From the NCBI RefSeq assembly GCF_932526225.1, contig NC_064047.1, forward strand, positions 4,773,501 to 4,837,500: a DNA stretch of 64,000 nt, written 5' to 3'. Positions 41,667 through 54,500 of the stretch are shown one piece after another (position 1 is the first letter of the stretch; the number at the start of each line of letters is the position of its first letter). Source of the DNA: Nematostella vectensis. Its lineage: Eukaryota; Cnidaria; Anthozoa; Actiniaria; Edwardsiidae. The notes beneath the pieces were generated by a model that was given only the letters and a program-made list of their open reading frames with translations, was not told the DNA's origin and ran no database searches. A program made the translations under genes and the position numbers.

Positions 41667-43641
41667 ATGCACTCCGTGGTCTTATCTATGGCCGTGTTTG
41701 CGTTCTTGCAGCTGAACGCAATGTTTGTACAGGGTAAGTTGAGAATTAACCACTTGTGACGCAGAGAGAAAAAATCAGCTCAGTATTTATTTGCCTTGCC
41801 ATGAATTGAAGAGCGGTAGCCGTTAGTAAACCTAGTTTTCCTTTTTTCTGATTGTTCTTTTTCTAATTTTCTTTCTAGTTTATCTTGTACTCTTTGTGCG
41901 AATCGAGTGACCAAAAAGAAGTTCTTACATTTATAACTGAGAATAAGAAATTCAGGGGTTCGTATAGGAAAAGGACGTTGGTACCTCAAAATATGGATGC
42001 GTCAACTTGACGTGCGCGAGGAATTAATTAATGCAGTGTGCTTTAGCGAGGAATTTAAATATGGGGAATCAAACTATGCAAAGAAACAATTGTAAAGCTG
42101 ACCCTATATACCATCCAGATTATTAGAGGGAAAATAAATCACCTGAGTAATTTAAATGGCGACGTTTTCGATGCTTCTTCGGAGCATCATACCGTTCGCT
42201 CTGACAAAGAGTTACAGATGGAAACGTCAGAAAATTCCTTTTTTTTAAGAAAAATCCCCAATAATAAAATTAAAATTGACCTTGTATTGATTTCCTGCCT
42301 TTGCTTATAGCCTCCACTGTAAGAAGGAATTGGCTCATAGAGACATTTTTTTTTTCATCCGATTACTTGACGCAGGGGAGCAATCGTGTCCGGCTGCAGT
42401 AAAGGTTGGCTGTTACGAAGACAAAGTTCACCACCGCGCCCTGGGAAAGCTGTTATTTCAAGACCGCTCGGAGACCGGGGATAGATTCAGTGGCGTGCTT
42501 ATCGATTGGCATCACTATGACAAGTACTTGGAGGGGTGAGACTGACAAGCTAGGAAAGCACGGGTGTAAGCGGTTCTTACAGGCGCGTACACACGGGGAT
42601 GCGCAGGGTGCGCGCGCATCCCATTTGCCGCGCAGGGGGGGGGGGGTGTGCTCAGTCATTATTGGAGGATTGTCAAGTACTATACTTTTCCCATATGATG
42701 CTGATAAACGAGCAAGCGAGGGGCAATTTGCTTCCGGACAGTTTCCGAAAGGCATTTTGATGATTCCCTGATGATCACCTGGTATCCTTTTCACTTGCGG
42801 TTTCTAAATTCGTTTATTTGCTCCTGATCCTAGAACTTTATTATTGATTTTCCAATTTGCCGGAAATTTTTTTCCGCCTTTTTTATCTTCGCTATGAATA
42901 TTATTCGATGTGAAATATGTTTAATGCGTCGATTTTTACACAATCCGCACCCCCTTACTAAAAGCCTGCTAATCTGTGTTAATGTGGAAAAAAAAAAGAA
43001 CTTAAACCCGATTTGTAACCAATCATTCCAGACTAATATGTCGTTGCGCAACGGCGGCGAAAGGGAAAGGCTACACGCACTTCGGCCTGCAGTTCTATGG
43101 CGAGTGTCACAGTGCACCGAATAGTCTGGCGAACTACGGGAAACACGGAAAGAGTGACAACTGTGTCGACCACAGACTTGTGGAGTGCGAAGACGAGACT
43201 TCAGATCACTGCGTCGGACTGAGTAACGCAAATTATGTTTACAGAGTCACAGGTAAGTAACGCAATTCCACAGGATGGTGTCACGCAATCATACCCATAT
43301 TTAGTCAAGTAGGAGTCGCGTGACGACGAGGTAACGGATAACAGGATAAGGATCGTCGGGCAGAGTAACGCAAATTACAGTCAAAGGTAAGTAACGCATC
43401 TACAGGATAGCAACGTAATCAATCCAACTAAAAGTCACGCTGGTGTCGCGCAACGCTATTATGCCGTTGATAATCTTATGACGAGTACACAATGGAGTGT
43501 CATGGACTACGTCACGTGGAAGTCACATGACCATAAGGAAACTAAAATATATAAAATCAGGAATGTTTGAAAATAAGCAAAGTATGCCTTCTCTTTTTAT
43601 ATTCAAAGTAAATCTTGTTTATTTTTTTGATTGCAGGTTAA
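41667..43641 (+). CDS. Small secreted cysteine-rich protein A
   Basis: Exons 41667-41733, 42376-42535, 43032-43252 and 43637-43641 join in phase to 150 codons plus TAA; the last exon supplies only the end of a Gly codon and the stop. A signal peptide (MHSVVLSMAVFAFLQL...) is followed by one Cys-rich domain: CPAAVKVGCYEDK, GKLLFQDRS, VLIDWHHYDKYL, GLICRCATAAKGKGYTHFGL, QFYGECHS, NCVDH, VECEDE, HCVGLSNANYVYRVTG. The paralogue at 46352-47757 has the same exon phases and motif order. The GYxxFGxQFYGEC core recalls WSC-type modules but I cannot place it in a named family; similar proteins are common in cnidarians. AATAAA at about 43712 marks the 3' end. A decayed copy of the exon-3 end lies at 43363-43410. 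Confidence 0.82.
43226..43410 (+). repeat. Duplicated exon end and donor (decayed)
   Basis: GAGTAACGCAAATTA...CA(C)AGGTAAGTAACGCA...ACAGGAT at 43226-43275 is repeated, with deletions, at 43363-43410. The second copy keeps GTAAGTAACGCA but its reading frame is broken. Confidence 0.65.
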
Positions 43642-43708
43642 AAAAAGATTAAAAGGGAATGGTTGAAAAACACGTTAAAAACATGTGCTGCTTTTGAGGG
43701 CGAGGGTT

Positions 43709-43716
43709 CTAAATAA
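43709..43716 (+). terminator. Poly(A) signal of cysteine-rich gene A
   Basis: TAAATAAAG about 70 bp after the TAA stop in the terminal exon. Confidence 0.55.
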
Positions 43717-44006
43717 AGCCTTTCAATTTAACTATGTGTGTCTGGTGATAGTCGTGGCTAGGTGGCGTACTCGCGCGCGCTCCGACTTTTGGCGGCAAAA
43801 TGACAACAACAAAAAGCCAGAAAGTTTTTATGTGAGAAAGGAGTTGTTGTCATTGGTAGCGCTGCTTGCGCTGGCCAGTACTGTTGTTAATATTTGCATA
43901 AATTATGTGTCATACCGCTGGCGCGCGCGGGCTTGCTCTCTCGGCATACGCCATCTTGTTGTCCTCGCTGGCTGTCAGTGTATATCTTGGGCTATCTTTC
44001 TACATG

Positions 44007-44276
44007 CAGGGGAGGATCCACGATTTTAAAATGGGTCGTGGATAATGGCCAGATAGATGGATTATAACTGATCCAGTGGTTCTTGGTAAATCACATAGAT
44101 CTAACAATACTTCACACTGAATTGGATTTGTCGCGTCAGCAAAGTCAAGCAGGCGAAGGCACATGGACAGTACCTCCTGCCCTCAGACATTTATTCTCTT
44201 CAAACAAAGTGAATTTTTTTTACTAAAAAGGGAGGTGGATATCCACCCCCAATCCACCCCCCTGTATCCGCCCCTG
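44007..44276. mobile_element. MITE with CAGGGG...CCCCTG ends, copy A
   Basis: CAGGGGAGGATCCACG on the left and TGTATCCGCCCCTG on the right are inverted and hAT-like. The inside contains a GGTGGAT/ATCCACC stem. It is related at the ends to 46694-46976. Confidence 0.55.
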
Positions 44277-46351
44277 AAATGGCGCTGTTTGTGCAGCATG
44301 TTGGCAGGGTCTGGATGGGGTTAACCGACTAGCGACAAACGGCTTAAAACGTAACTGACTACCGACAAAACATGAAAAAAAACTAGTGACTAGCGACAAT
44401 TTTTTTAAAAATCTACTTAAATTCGGCCATTTTAGAATCTGCACTATGTATTTCCTGTTGCATCAACGTTTCAGTCAATTATTAATTGAATCTTGTTTAT
44501 AGGTGAAATCTAGTACAAACAGACAAAAGCGAATACTAGCTTAGATTGATCAACTACCGACAAAGACCGATAATTCTTACCGACTACCGACAAATAATTG
44601 AAATTTTTACTGACTACCGACATGTAGACCCCCCCCCCCCCCCCATCTAGACCCTGTGTTGGGAGGTACTGTGGAGCAGTTCGCCTATTGTTGTCTCCAT
44701 CTCCCCCTGATTCCAGCTACATTCTTATGCGCCAGGGTCCCTTCCCCCCTATTAAGTTGCATGTGAAGCGCTTTGGGAAATTACATTAGAAAACCCTTTA
44801 CCAGCAGAATTCACAAAATCGAATTTACAAAATGCCCCTCAAGTTTTCTCCCATCGCGGGCTCTTTTACAGAAAGAAAACAATCAGTCGGACATAGATCG
44901 AAAGATAAAAGGGATGTGCTAAAAAAACACACACACACTGTCACCCTCTTATGTCCTGTTGATCAAAACTCGGATTCCGCGTGAGCCGAGGTAAGATAGA
45001 AAAAACAATTCGGTGATTGAAGGTACCAGAACGAACACCTTAAGTTAACGTCACAGTATGTATCGTGGCATAAGACTTCGTTGCCGTATGAATTACGTAC
45101 CAGAAGCACGCTAAAAAGAAAAGATAGCATATGATACAAGAAGCCCACTTTTAATTCATAACAAAATATGTTATAAAATCATGTAATATTTGCGATAGTT
45201 CCCACGGGGCTAGGGTTGCTAGGGAGCTGTCAATAGGCCGGAAGGCGAGTAAGATTAACAATACTCCATTTGGTGTAGAGCCAACGCTCACTTGAAAGAT
45301 AATCAGTAAACGGCAAAGGAAACAGCCCAGAGCGTCCCAAACAACGTCCCGAAGGTAAAGACAATTTCATATTATATACGGAATAATTTAAAACAAAGTT
45401 GTCTCTCTAGAAGATGATGAAAATATTTGTGTCACCAAGAGGCGTATATACAGGGAAGGCAATGTCTTTTGCGGTATGGTGATTGTTCTTTGTGATTGCA
45501 AGGTCTTAGTCATGTGATCTTCTTGAATGTAAGGTGAATGAGTCATATAAATCCTAAGAAAGAAGACGTTCAAAAATAATTGTGTTAAACGAAAACGCCT
45601 TCTAGGAATAAGTTCTTTAAAGAGAGAAATTTGACATCACCAAAACAGGATGAGAAAGCATTGATTTAGAGATACTTTTTAGGTTAAATTTTTAATTAAT
45701 ATAAAAGGATGTATTGCTAACCAATTTGATGAAATAGAACAAAACAGCAATCAGTCTTTGTCAGGGGAAATACAAGGAAATTACATCACCTAGTGTCATA
45801 CGATTTTTTTCATTATCAAGGATAGAGCAACGGAAAATGAGTTTAACACTACTTCATAGATAAGCAGATACTCAAACAAAAGCCTAAAATATAATGACTT
45901 CAAAGGTTTGATTAAAATTTTCACTATGTAAATAACGTTACTTTTATATGATAGTGTTAATGTGTTTGTATTTCCACAACAACACTTAAACTTATAATTA
46001 TATGCCCTATAGCCTTAAAAGATTTTCTTATTGACATGATAGAAATTTAGGTGAAACGGTTTTAAATAAATGGTCTTTTCTCCCACATTAAAAGAAATCA
46101 TAGGCCAACATACATCCCTTAAAGTACCTGAAACAAAAAGCTCTCAATTTAAAACCTCAAGTTTTTTTTTGTTAAAGGGTTTTTTTTTTGGGTGGGGAGG
46201 GGGTATCTTAGTGGTCTTAGCAGGGGCTGGTACTCGATCATACACAGCAAAAGAAAACCTTAAACTTTTCTATCCAAGTCAATGTTTCGCTTTCAAACGT
46301 TACCACTTCTTTTCTTCTTTGCACTTGTGATTTCATTTGTCTCCTTCACAG
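44277..46351. other. Gene-poor interval
   Basis: It includes short degenerate ACTACCGACAAA repeats (44325-44625) and a C-run at 44630. One 55-codon minus-strand frame (45130-44963) starts with a hydrophobic stretch and is treated under findings. No other exon was found. Confidence 0.4.
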
Positions 46352-47757
46352 ATGATTCGGGTACTCGTAATCTTTCTCCTCGCCACGGTGGTTGAAGGTG
46401 GGTACACAGACCGGGAAACAATGCAAATCTGATTTGATAAGTGGCATGTTCTTACAAGCATTTTGATTATCGATATGATGATTTACCATATATTTGAATA
46501 GATAGAGTACAGGAAATCATAAATATAGCTATCGACAGGTGCTTACAGAAGAGTCTATTGTTTTTACAATATTCTTCACACCACAACTAGGGTAAAGAAA
46601 GTCAACACGAATATCGAATTACTAAACATGTGATTTATTGTGGTACTTTGTATCGGTCGTACGACGCTCTTAGGGAGATTGAGGGGGGGAGGGGTCAGGA
46701 GCAGATCTAGGTTTGGGCTGAGCGCCTGCCCCTTCCACCCCCTTCTATTATCAGATATTAGGCTTAAAATAACGAGAAAAAAAAAAAAAAAGAAATCTAC
46801 GGAAGAAAAATGAATTTGCCCCCACTTTCTTAAAAGCTTTGCTTCGCCTCCCTCACCCAAGGGGGTAGGCAGGGGAGTGGCCGAGGGGGCCCACCACCCC
46901 CCCTCCCTTCTAGACAAAAATTTTTTAAGGATTTTTTTAAAATCCTGGCTACGCCGCTGTCCTAGATCCGCCCCTGGGGGTGGGAGCCTTGTGCGACGCC
47001 GATGTGTCTTTTCTTTTTGTTTTGCTTGACAGCTGTCAATCAAACATGCAGCGAAGATTTTTACAAACTCGGTTGCTTCAGAGACTCTCGCTGGTCACGT
47101 GGTATGAGCGAGCTGTTGATCAATGACCGTCAGCGCTCATCTCCAAACCAGTTAAACTGGAATGACTGGAACAAGTATCTACCAGGGTAAGCCTGTTTTT
47201 CCGGTTTAAGCAACCACAAAATAATTTAATATTTTTAATTTATATTTGTTTAAACAAATAAATTTCAGAGGCTTGCCCAATAGTAATACGATTTTGAGTA
47301 TTACCGGGTTCCCTGTGCTAGGAGATGAACCGTGACGGATACAAACGCCTGGGACTATGCAGCACATGCACTTATTAATTTGTCGATAGAATTGTTTTAT
47401 AGTTATTTGAGACTGGGTTATTTATAACTTAATACTGTGTCAAAATTTTAAATTCATTTAATCATTCTAAGGTCTCTAATTTTTTCAAATGAGTTCCGTC
47501 TTTTCACGGATACGGATGTATCTTATTGTAGGCTGGCGTGTCGATGCGCAGCCAAAGCCCGCGAGAAAGGTTACACACTGTTTGGAATCCAGTTCTACGG
47601 GGAGTGCTGGGCAGGCGCTGGTGCCTGCGATATGTATGATCAGCAGGGTACCTCATTACGCTGTGTGGGACAGGACTTCCGGTCATGTGACAATAGCGAC
47701 AACCAGGCATGCGCAGGGGGCCCAAACGCTAACTATGTGTATTTGCTGACCGAGTGA
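46352..47757 (+). CDS. Small secreted cysteine-rich protein B
   Basis: Exons 46352-46397, 47033-47186 and 47532-47757 join in phase to 141 codons plus TGA. A signal peptide (MIRVLVIFLLATVVE) is followed by one Cys-rich domain: CSEDFYKLGCFRDS, SELLINDRQ, LNWNDWNKYLPG, LACRCAAKAREKGYTLFGIQ, FYGECWAG, MYDQQG, RCVGQ, SCDN, NANYVYLLTE. It aligns along its whole length with protein A (41667-43641): same Cys order, NANYVY end, same intron phases (1 and 2). It lacks the tiny fourth exon and stops directly after the domain. Intron 1 carries a MITE (46694-46976). It converges on the large minus-strand vWA gene, whose stop codon lies 614 bp away. Extracellular function is inferred; the ligand is unknown. 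Confidence 0.85.
46694..46976. mobile_element. MITE with CAGGAGCAGATCTAGG / CCTAGATCCGCCCCTG ends
   Basis: Inverted ends at 46694-46709 and 46961-46976, flanked by AGGGGT and GGGGTG (possible target duplication). hAT-like termini. It lies in intron 1 of cysteine-rich gene B. Confidence 0.65.
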
Positions 47758-48370
47758 TGTAAGACAAGGCATGGGATTAAGGCGCGCTGTTAAATGCCCC
47801 CCCCCCCCCCCCCCGGCATTTTATTGATAACTTATATAATATATTTCATCTCATTATGTAGTCTTATCATTGCTTGACAGTCTCTAAATAGGAATAAAAA
47901 AAGGAATCTACCATCACATTTGCAGTCCCATATGTCCCAAGTAGTCACACTTGATAACTTATTCCAGTCCTTGCTTTCTTTGGCAGTTTTGGATTTGGAT
48001 GATGGTGCAACACCCTCCCCCCCTCCTCCTCCGGCACCTTTACCCCCCCCCCCCAACCCCGTCTGGGAAGACGAAGTCTCACCCTACCAAACATCCACAC
48101 TTTCATTTGATTTTCTTTCGAATTTATTAGACAATCATTTGATGAAAGCTACTAGAATTACTTTAAATGTTCCCTAGGAAAAATTACTTTCTTGGAGGCT
48201 ACCTTTCTCTTGGGTAGTTATTAAAGTTGTGAACTAAATACTGCCCATCGCACGCTGTATTACATGATGGGAATAATACGAAGTTTTGAGACTTTCTCAT
48301 AGGATCTGCCCGATACAATACAGACTATAAACTACACTAAAACACTAAAAACTAAGCTGCAAATATGGCT

Positions 48371-48521
48371 CTATGTGCTGCGTGATAGCGACGTGTGCTT
48401 CGATTTATGGGAACGTCGTCTACCTTTTCTTTTTCCAGCTTTAGCATGCATCGCGGACTCATTCTTCAAGTGTTTAGTCTTAGCATGCGTGTTAGGGTAA
48501 GCCTTTGATCTTCTCTGGGCT
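48371..48521 (-). CDS. Last exon of the large vWA gene: basic tail
   Basis: The acceptor GTTGCAG opens an exon whose first base completes the ShKT-exon codon. It encodes 50 residues rich in Lys, Arg and His (AKAGKRKGRRRSHKSKHTS) and ends at TAG. A minus-strand AATAAA lies at about 48127-48122. If translation instead read through the ShKT-exon donor it would stop at once (TGA overlapping the GT), giving a shorter isoform. Confidence 0.7.
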
Positions 48522-51500
48522 CTGCAACGTTTAAATTTTGCCGGTAGTTAGATAATACGTGCATTTTTAGATCTAAAAATGATTTCACAAAAATTATTTC
48601 ATAAACCGGCGATAAAAAGGTTTTTGCATAATCCTACGTTAGTCTGAAGCTGTTTGAGAACTGTGCACATTCGTATAAGAGTGTCTCTAAATCAGTCGTG
48701 TATCATGCCAGTCGGTGCTAGTCCTTTCAAGCTTTTACGATGATAATCATGCTTATGTGTTTATTTAAAGCATGTTTCATAATAAAATCTAAAAATATTC
48801 ATTGAGAAGCCATTTGTTTTGTTGCATACATAACCCCACCTATTTCTATCTCGTTCTAGTTAATATGATCCTTTTTGCTGTGCCTTTGTTTATCCTCCTA
48901 CTTTGCCAGTTCCATCAAGAAAAAGATAACAAAACTATTTGATAGCTCTTTCTTTATCGAAATGTCATGATATTTCCTTCCTCTTCCTATGAAGTAAATG
49001 CTTTCAATTTGCTTTCAAAAGCCTTTGATCAGTTAAATGTACGATTGCCTGTCTAGTTGACATCGGTCTGGGACTTGCGTCCCCCGTCCCCCGTCCCCTG
49101 CGTCACAGTTTAATCATCTTTGACTTCAGTCTCTTTTTGTCGTTTCCTCTTAAATGTTTAATCGTGTCCACCTGTCCCTTTTTGTCAACTGTCGTGTCCG
49201 AGACGGATATTTTGTAGATTAATTGATTTTTATCATCGTCACTGCAACAGATGATTCATTGGTTCAGAAACACAGACAAGCCCCTTTTGCGCTTGTTCCA
49301 TCTCTAGTGACAGCGTTCAAGCGATTGTTTGTCAAAACATCATTGTGCGCAAACCATGAAATACACCAACTTGCGGTTTCGAGAAACAAACGCCTGGATA
49401 CCATATGTGAGGCGTAGAAAGGACTATCTCACGAGACCTGTCACACGTACGTTTGTTTACTCTTGTGACCTGTCTCGCAAAAAAAATAATTACAAGTCGC
49501 ACGCGCATTTTTTTGCGTGTGACACAACCTTTTGCAACTTGTTTTGTGTTTCTCGCGTAAAGTAGAACGCTTTTCTACTTTTTGCAACAAATTGATTCAA
49601 GTCGCAGGAAAAGCTTTACATGTGACAGGACGCGTGCGACCTGCAACATTTTTTTTTTGCGAGACAAGTTGCAGCCGAAAAGTCTACGTGTAACAGGGCC
49701 TTTACTCGCACTCGCACGACTAAAAAGTCACGTGACTTTTTGAGTGACACATTCAAGCCAAATTAACACAGAGATTACTACGCCCGTAACGCCAGAGAGT
49801 GGCGAATGAAGGGATTTAATAAGGCCTTTCTGACAAAGAAACTTTTCTGGCTGAAACGTAAGCGCTGAATATGTTGTTTTTTTGTTGTTGTTATTTTGCC
49901 GCCGAAAGCCGGAGCGCGCGCTAGTTATCCCTCAAAAATGTCACGAGATTTCTTAGGGCAAAAATGCCTATTATGCGATGCGTCATATTGACGGCCTTCA
50001 CACGCCTCCGAGCATCAGGCTAATACGCCATTCCAGCTATAAATTTAAGCGCGGATTACAATAGATATTTAGCTCAACTACCAGGATGCAGCGCGCGCCT
50101 TTTTAAGCTTGCACGGAACGAAGCGCGCGCTGCAAGACGGTAGTTGAAGCAGGTATCCAGGCCAAGTGCAAGCGCGCATGCGTATGGCTGGTATGGCCTA
50201 TTGAAATGTGTTACTCACTCTCCATCGCAGGAGCCGCAGGACCGCCTACACATCATGCTTATCGTCCCGATGCCAGTGTTGGGTGCGTACTCGCTGCAGA
50301 AACCTTGCGAAGCGTACTGCCCGCATTCGTCCGAGTAATCCTTACAATCTAAAGACGAAGCGACAATCAGGAAAACGCAGTGGCTATATGCCCGGCAGTC
50401 GGGAAAGGTCTTTGATGGACTAAATGACAGTTTTCAATTTGTTCAATTTACTCAGTAAATTGAGGACCTAGTGAGCTCAAATTATTCTGAATCGAACTTT
50501 GCTGTCTGTATTAAATCGCTATTTTAGTGCGCTTGAATTTACATCGCTGCTGCAGTAATCAGTGCCGTAGTAGGCCTCGAGATATTGAAGGGGCTCAATA
50601 CAGAACATTAAGAAAATATTTGGGCCACAACCATGCCCCTACTGGTAACTTTTCAAAATATTTGGGGGGCACGTGCCCCCAGTGCCCAACCTCCCGCTAC
50701 GGCCCTGCTGTTCTAACAGTCGGGAAAGGTGTTTAAAGTGTATACAAGCAAGTTAGTGGCACTAAAATTACGATTTAATGGTGTACACAGACAACAGAAA
50801 ACGTTCAATACCGACAACTAGGCTCAACACAGATTCGCTTGCCCTTTCTCAACAAATATAGAATAATTTGAACTCTGTGGGTGGGGAGGGGGGGACTCCG
50901 ATAAAAACAGACGGGGTGATTGTCGACACTACGATTTTTTTTTGTTGTCGAGCATCGTAGGTAGTTGTAGGCTGATTTACACTCTACGACTCGAATGGAA
51001 GAGGGGTCGTGGGCAAGTCGCATACGACTGAGTTGCGCTATCTAAATCAGTCTTTAAAGACTCTCTTACCTTCACTGTCCACTGACGCACGGCTTGTGTC
51101 ATACTTGTACTCCGAGTACTTGTCTGCCTCGTCCTTAAAATCTTTATCAGTAAATGCCTGGCTCTCGCCATTCAATGGGTTATTACCAAAATCAAGCTCT
51201 TTTTCCAGAGACTTCCAGTTGAACTCTGATTCTAGCTTCTTACTCTTAGCCTTCTTATGATGCCTTCGGTGACTATCAGAAGGATCATCGTCAATATTGT
51301 CATGGTAACCGACAACGTCATCGTTTGAGCTTAGGGCGTCGTCATGGAAACTATCATCGTCTAATGTACTGTTCCTTTCCATGTTGGAAAAAGGCTGTAG
51401 TTTTGGTTCTAAATCAAATACATCTGGTCCCTTATATTCGTCGTTGAACTCATCTTTGGTGTAATCTTTTTGGGTCGAGTCACTTGCTAGGGAAATTGGA

Positions 51501-54500
51501 GCGTCGTTGTCGATTTGTCCTTGAGGGGGTGGTGTTTTTGTACTGTTGCCTGATATCCCGTGATGCCGTCTAAAAGCCTCTGAGTGAAACTCCTCAGGGC
51601 AATAGTCACACAAGTCGTGGTGCCCTGAAATAAACAAAGCACTTCATTTTCTGCGACTAATACCCAGGGTCCCAGAGGTCCTTGCATCGCGCGGTAGAAT
51701 GCCGAAGAAAAGCAAAGTGGCAATTACCAATTACTTGAAGATCTGGGCACGACTTCAACTGGCGTCAAGAATATGCGAGAGCAGAGAAGTTGAAAGAAAC
51801 ACGATTCTGGACGAATGACAAAAGCCGGATATTAAAGAAGGCCAATACGCAGCCATTTTATGCTGCCACTTAATTCCGAGTCACAAAAGCATCCCTTTCC
51901 ATCGGCTAAATCAAGCGTGTAACCAAGATATTTTCAATCAAATATCGTCAATAACGTATTAGAATTCATTTGTAGATTGTTATTGTGAGGTTTTATTGCG
52001 AATAAACCGTATTCTCAATGATAGGCGATAACAAAGGAGTGTTTAATTGACATTCTTTAAACGGTTGTAGAAGAGTTTTGATAGAGCTCAATGAAGTCGA
52101 CGTAGTGGACGCCCAATCACCCGGCTCTCACAAGATTTCTTTGAGAATTGGGATAACAAGGACATAATGATTATTTCGATGATGACAACGATATTGTAAA
52201 GTTAATGATCCATTACTCTCTTTACTGTCAATCAAATATGCCACTACCTCATACATCTTTTCTATTGTTTTAAGCAGGGTGTGAAATGAACTAGCTTAAA
52301 ACAATAAATTATTTACCTTCAAAACATGGATGACAGAAATGAACGGAGATTCCTGTAAATAAAAATAAAAATTGCATATTTAGTTGAAGACAGAATGCAA
52401 ATTGTGTGATGTTCTTGGGAACATTGAAAAAGCTGAGATGCTGGATGCAGTACTCAGTCATAGCCAAATGCTAATAACATCGCATGGAAATCTTCTTGCC
52501 AAACCGCCAAACCGCCTTTCTCACAGCCACATATTTTTTGCTGTTTGCGCTTTCATCCCCTTAGCTCATTCATCTTATACTCTTATCTTATATTTGTAAC
52601 GACATTCTGTGCATAAAAACCAAGCTGTGGTTGCCTTTATCTTATTCATCTTACCCTTTAATATCTTTGTAACGACATTCTATGCATAAAAGCCAAGCTA
52701 AGGGTACCTTTATCTCATTCATCTTACCCTTTAATATCTTTGTAACGACATTCTGTGCATAAAAGCCAAGCTGTGGGTACCTTTATCTTATTCATCTTAC
52801 CTTTTAATATCTTTGTAACGACATTCTGGGCATAAAAGCCAAGCTGTGGGTACCACGCCCCAAACACGTGCTCCGAGTGTGGAAAACTCGCCATTGCGTG
52901 CATCTGCAGCTTCGTATAGAACTTTCCCACTCCAACCGTGTAGATATCAACACCCATACGCCTAAGCGAGAGCGACGGTGTGATGACGTCATCAAGTGAT
53001 CTTCCAGCTGCCACCACGATCAACGCGTGGGGCACGCGAGGGCGGCCAGACGCCTCGAAAAGGTATTCCTTAGCAACGTGAAGACCGCGTCCGATATATG
53101 TCCCTGGCCCGTCTGTTCCTGGGTATTGGACATTGTTAAGGGCATCGAGGATGTTGTTCTTGTCGTAGTAAGTGTGGAAGTTGAATATGACGAAAGCCTC
53201 GAGGGAGAAAATCGCGAGGCCCACGCGCGTGAAGTGCGCGCTCACTTGGAAACTCTGAACAACGTTCCAGACGAAGTTTATGATCTGCTTGAAGTTCATT
53301 TCCCCGCCGACAGACATCGAGCCGTCGATCAGAAAACCCAGGTCCAGGCATACTGATAAAGAATTTAAAGGCCTTGTATGAGTAAACATTACACATGCAG
53401 GCCCGTTCCCAACGTCTCTTGGAGATACTGTACATAAAAACACCCATCTTTTTTTTTCGGAGGTGGTCAGATTTTTATCAGAAAACTCACTCCCCCCCAC
53501 CCCTCTCCCTGTAAGAATAATAATAAAGTCTATCTTGAATTTCACTTTTTGATGATTCATTCTTCTTATGTCACATTCTTTGGTTTAGCCCCTTTTTATT
53601 TTGTGACGAAGATGAAGTAGCATAATAAATCCTGGCATATTTGTGTCAAAGAAATTTCCTGGAATTTTCCTTGCATTTAAGGGCTACCTTTAATAACACA
53701 TCCGGTATAGATCGATAAAGATGATATAGATTGATAGCGGTGAATAAATACAATATCTTACCATGCATCCCAGCCCCTCCGTTAGTCCCACCGCCCTGTC
53801 CTCCACCGACCATACCACCACTGGTGCCGCCACCAATACTTCCACCACCACCCATTCCACCACCAATATTGCCACCGACGCTACCTCCTCCACCCATTCC
53901 TCCACCCATACCGCCACCGCCAACCTGTCCGCCACCCTCTCCACCACCCATACTGCCGCCATTACCGCCACCCATACCGCCAACATTACCGCCACCTATA
54001 CCGCCACCATTACCGCCACCCATACTGCCACCATTACCGCCACCCATACCGCCACCCATACTGCCACCATTACCGCCACTCATACCGCCACCATTACCGC
54101 CACCCATACCGCCACCCATACCGCCACCATTACCGCCACCCATACCGCCACCATTACCGCCACCCATACCACCACCGTTGCCTCCCATTCCACCTTCACC
54201 ACCTGTAATTGAAACAAAAGTCGAACGCGTTAAAACCTGCAATAACAATGACTTAAAGCCATGCTTTCGGTTGCAACAAGCCATGCAAAGCGAGAACAGA
54301 TATTTAATGATGGTTATGAGCAAATGGAAATATGGTTATAGTCCTGTTTGTTGGTAAATAACGACGATAAGTAAGACGGTGTAATTGTTGGTTACGAGGT
54401 AAATGTTTTGTTTGTTCTTTTGTTTGTTGGTTGGTTCGATTGTTTGTTTTTTGATATAGCAGTTTATAAAGCTTTGTGCAACACCACAACATCATGCTAC

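Larger units (their letters stand above)
48524..50218. other. Intron of the large vWA gene with two MITEs
   Basis: Between the ShKT exon and the last exon. Contains the elements at 49431-49699 and 50020-50202 and a GCGCGCGC..CGG.TTTCGGCGGCAAAAT block (about 49898-49935), whose inverted relative lies at 43772-43812. Confidence 0.5.

Noticed and set aside
50219-50348. Reading the ShKT exon as a stand-alone potassium-channel peptide gene
   Set aside because: It has no signal peptide of its own, joins in phase to flanking exons of a large protein, and ShKT modules are common non-toxin accessory modules.
53731-54357. Pro-rich frame on the plus strand
   Set aside because: Shadow of the Gly-rich exon of the large minus-strand gene, which has splice sites and correct phase.
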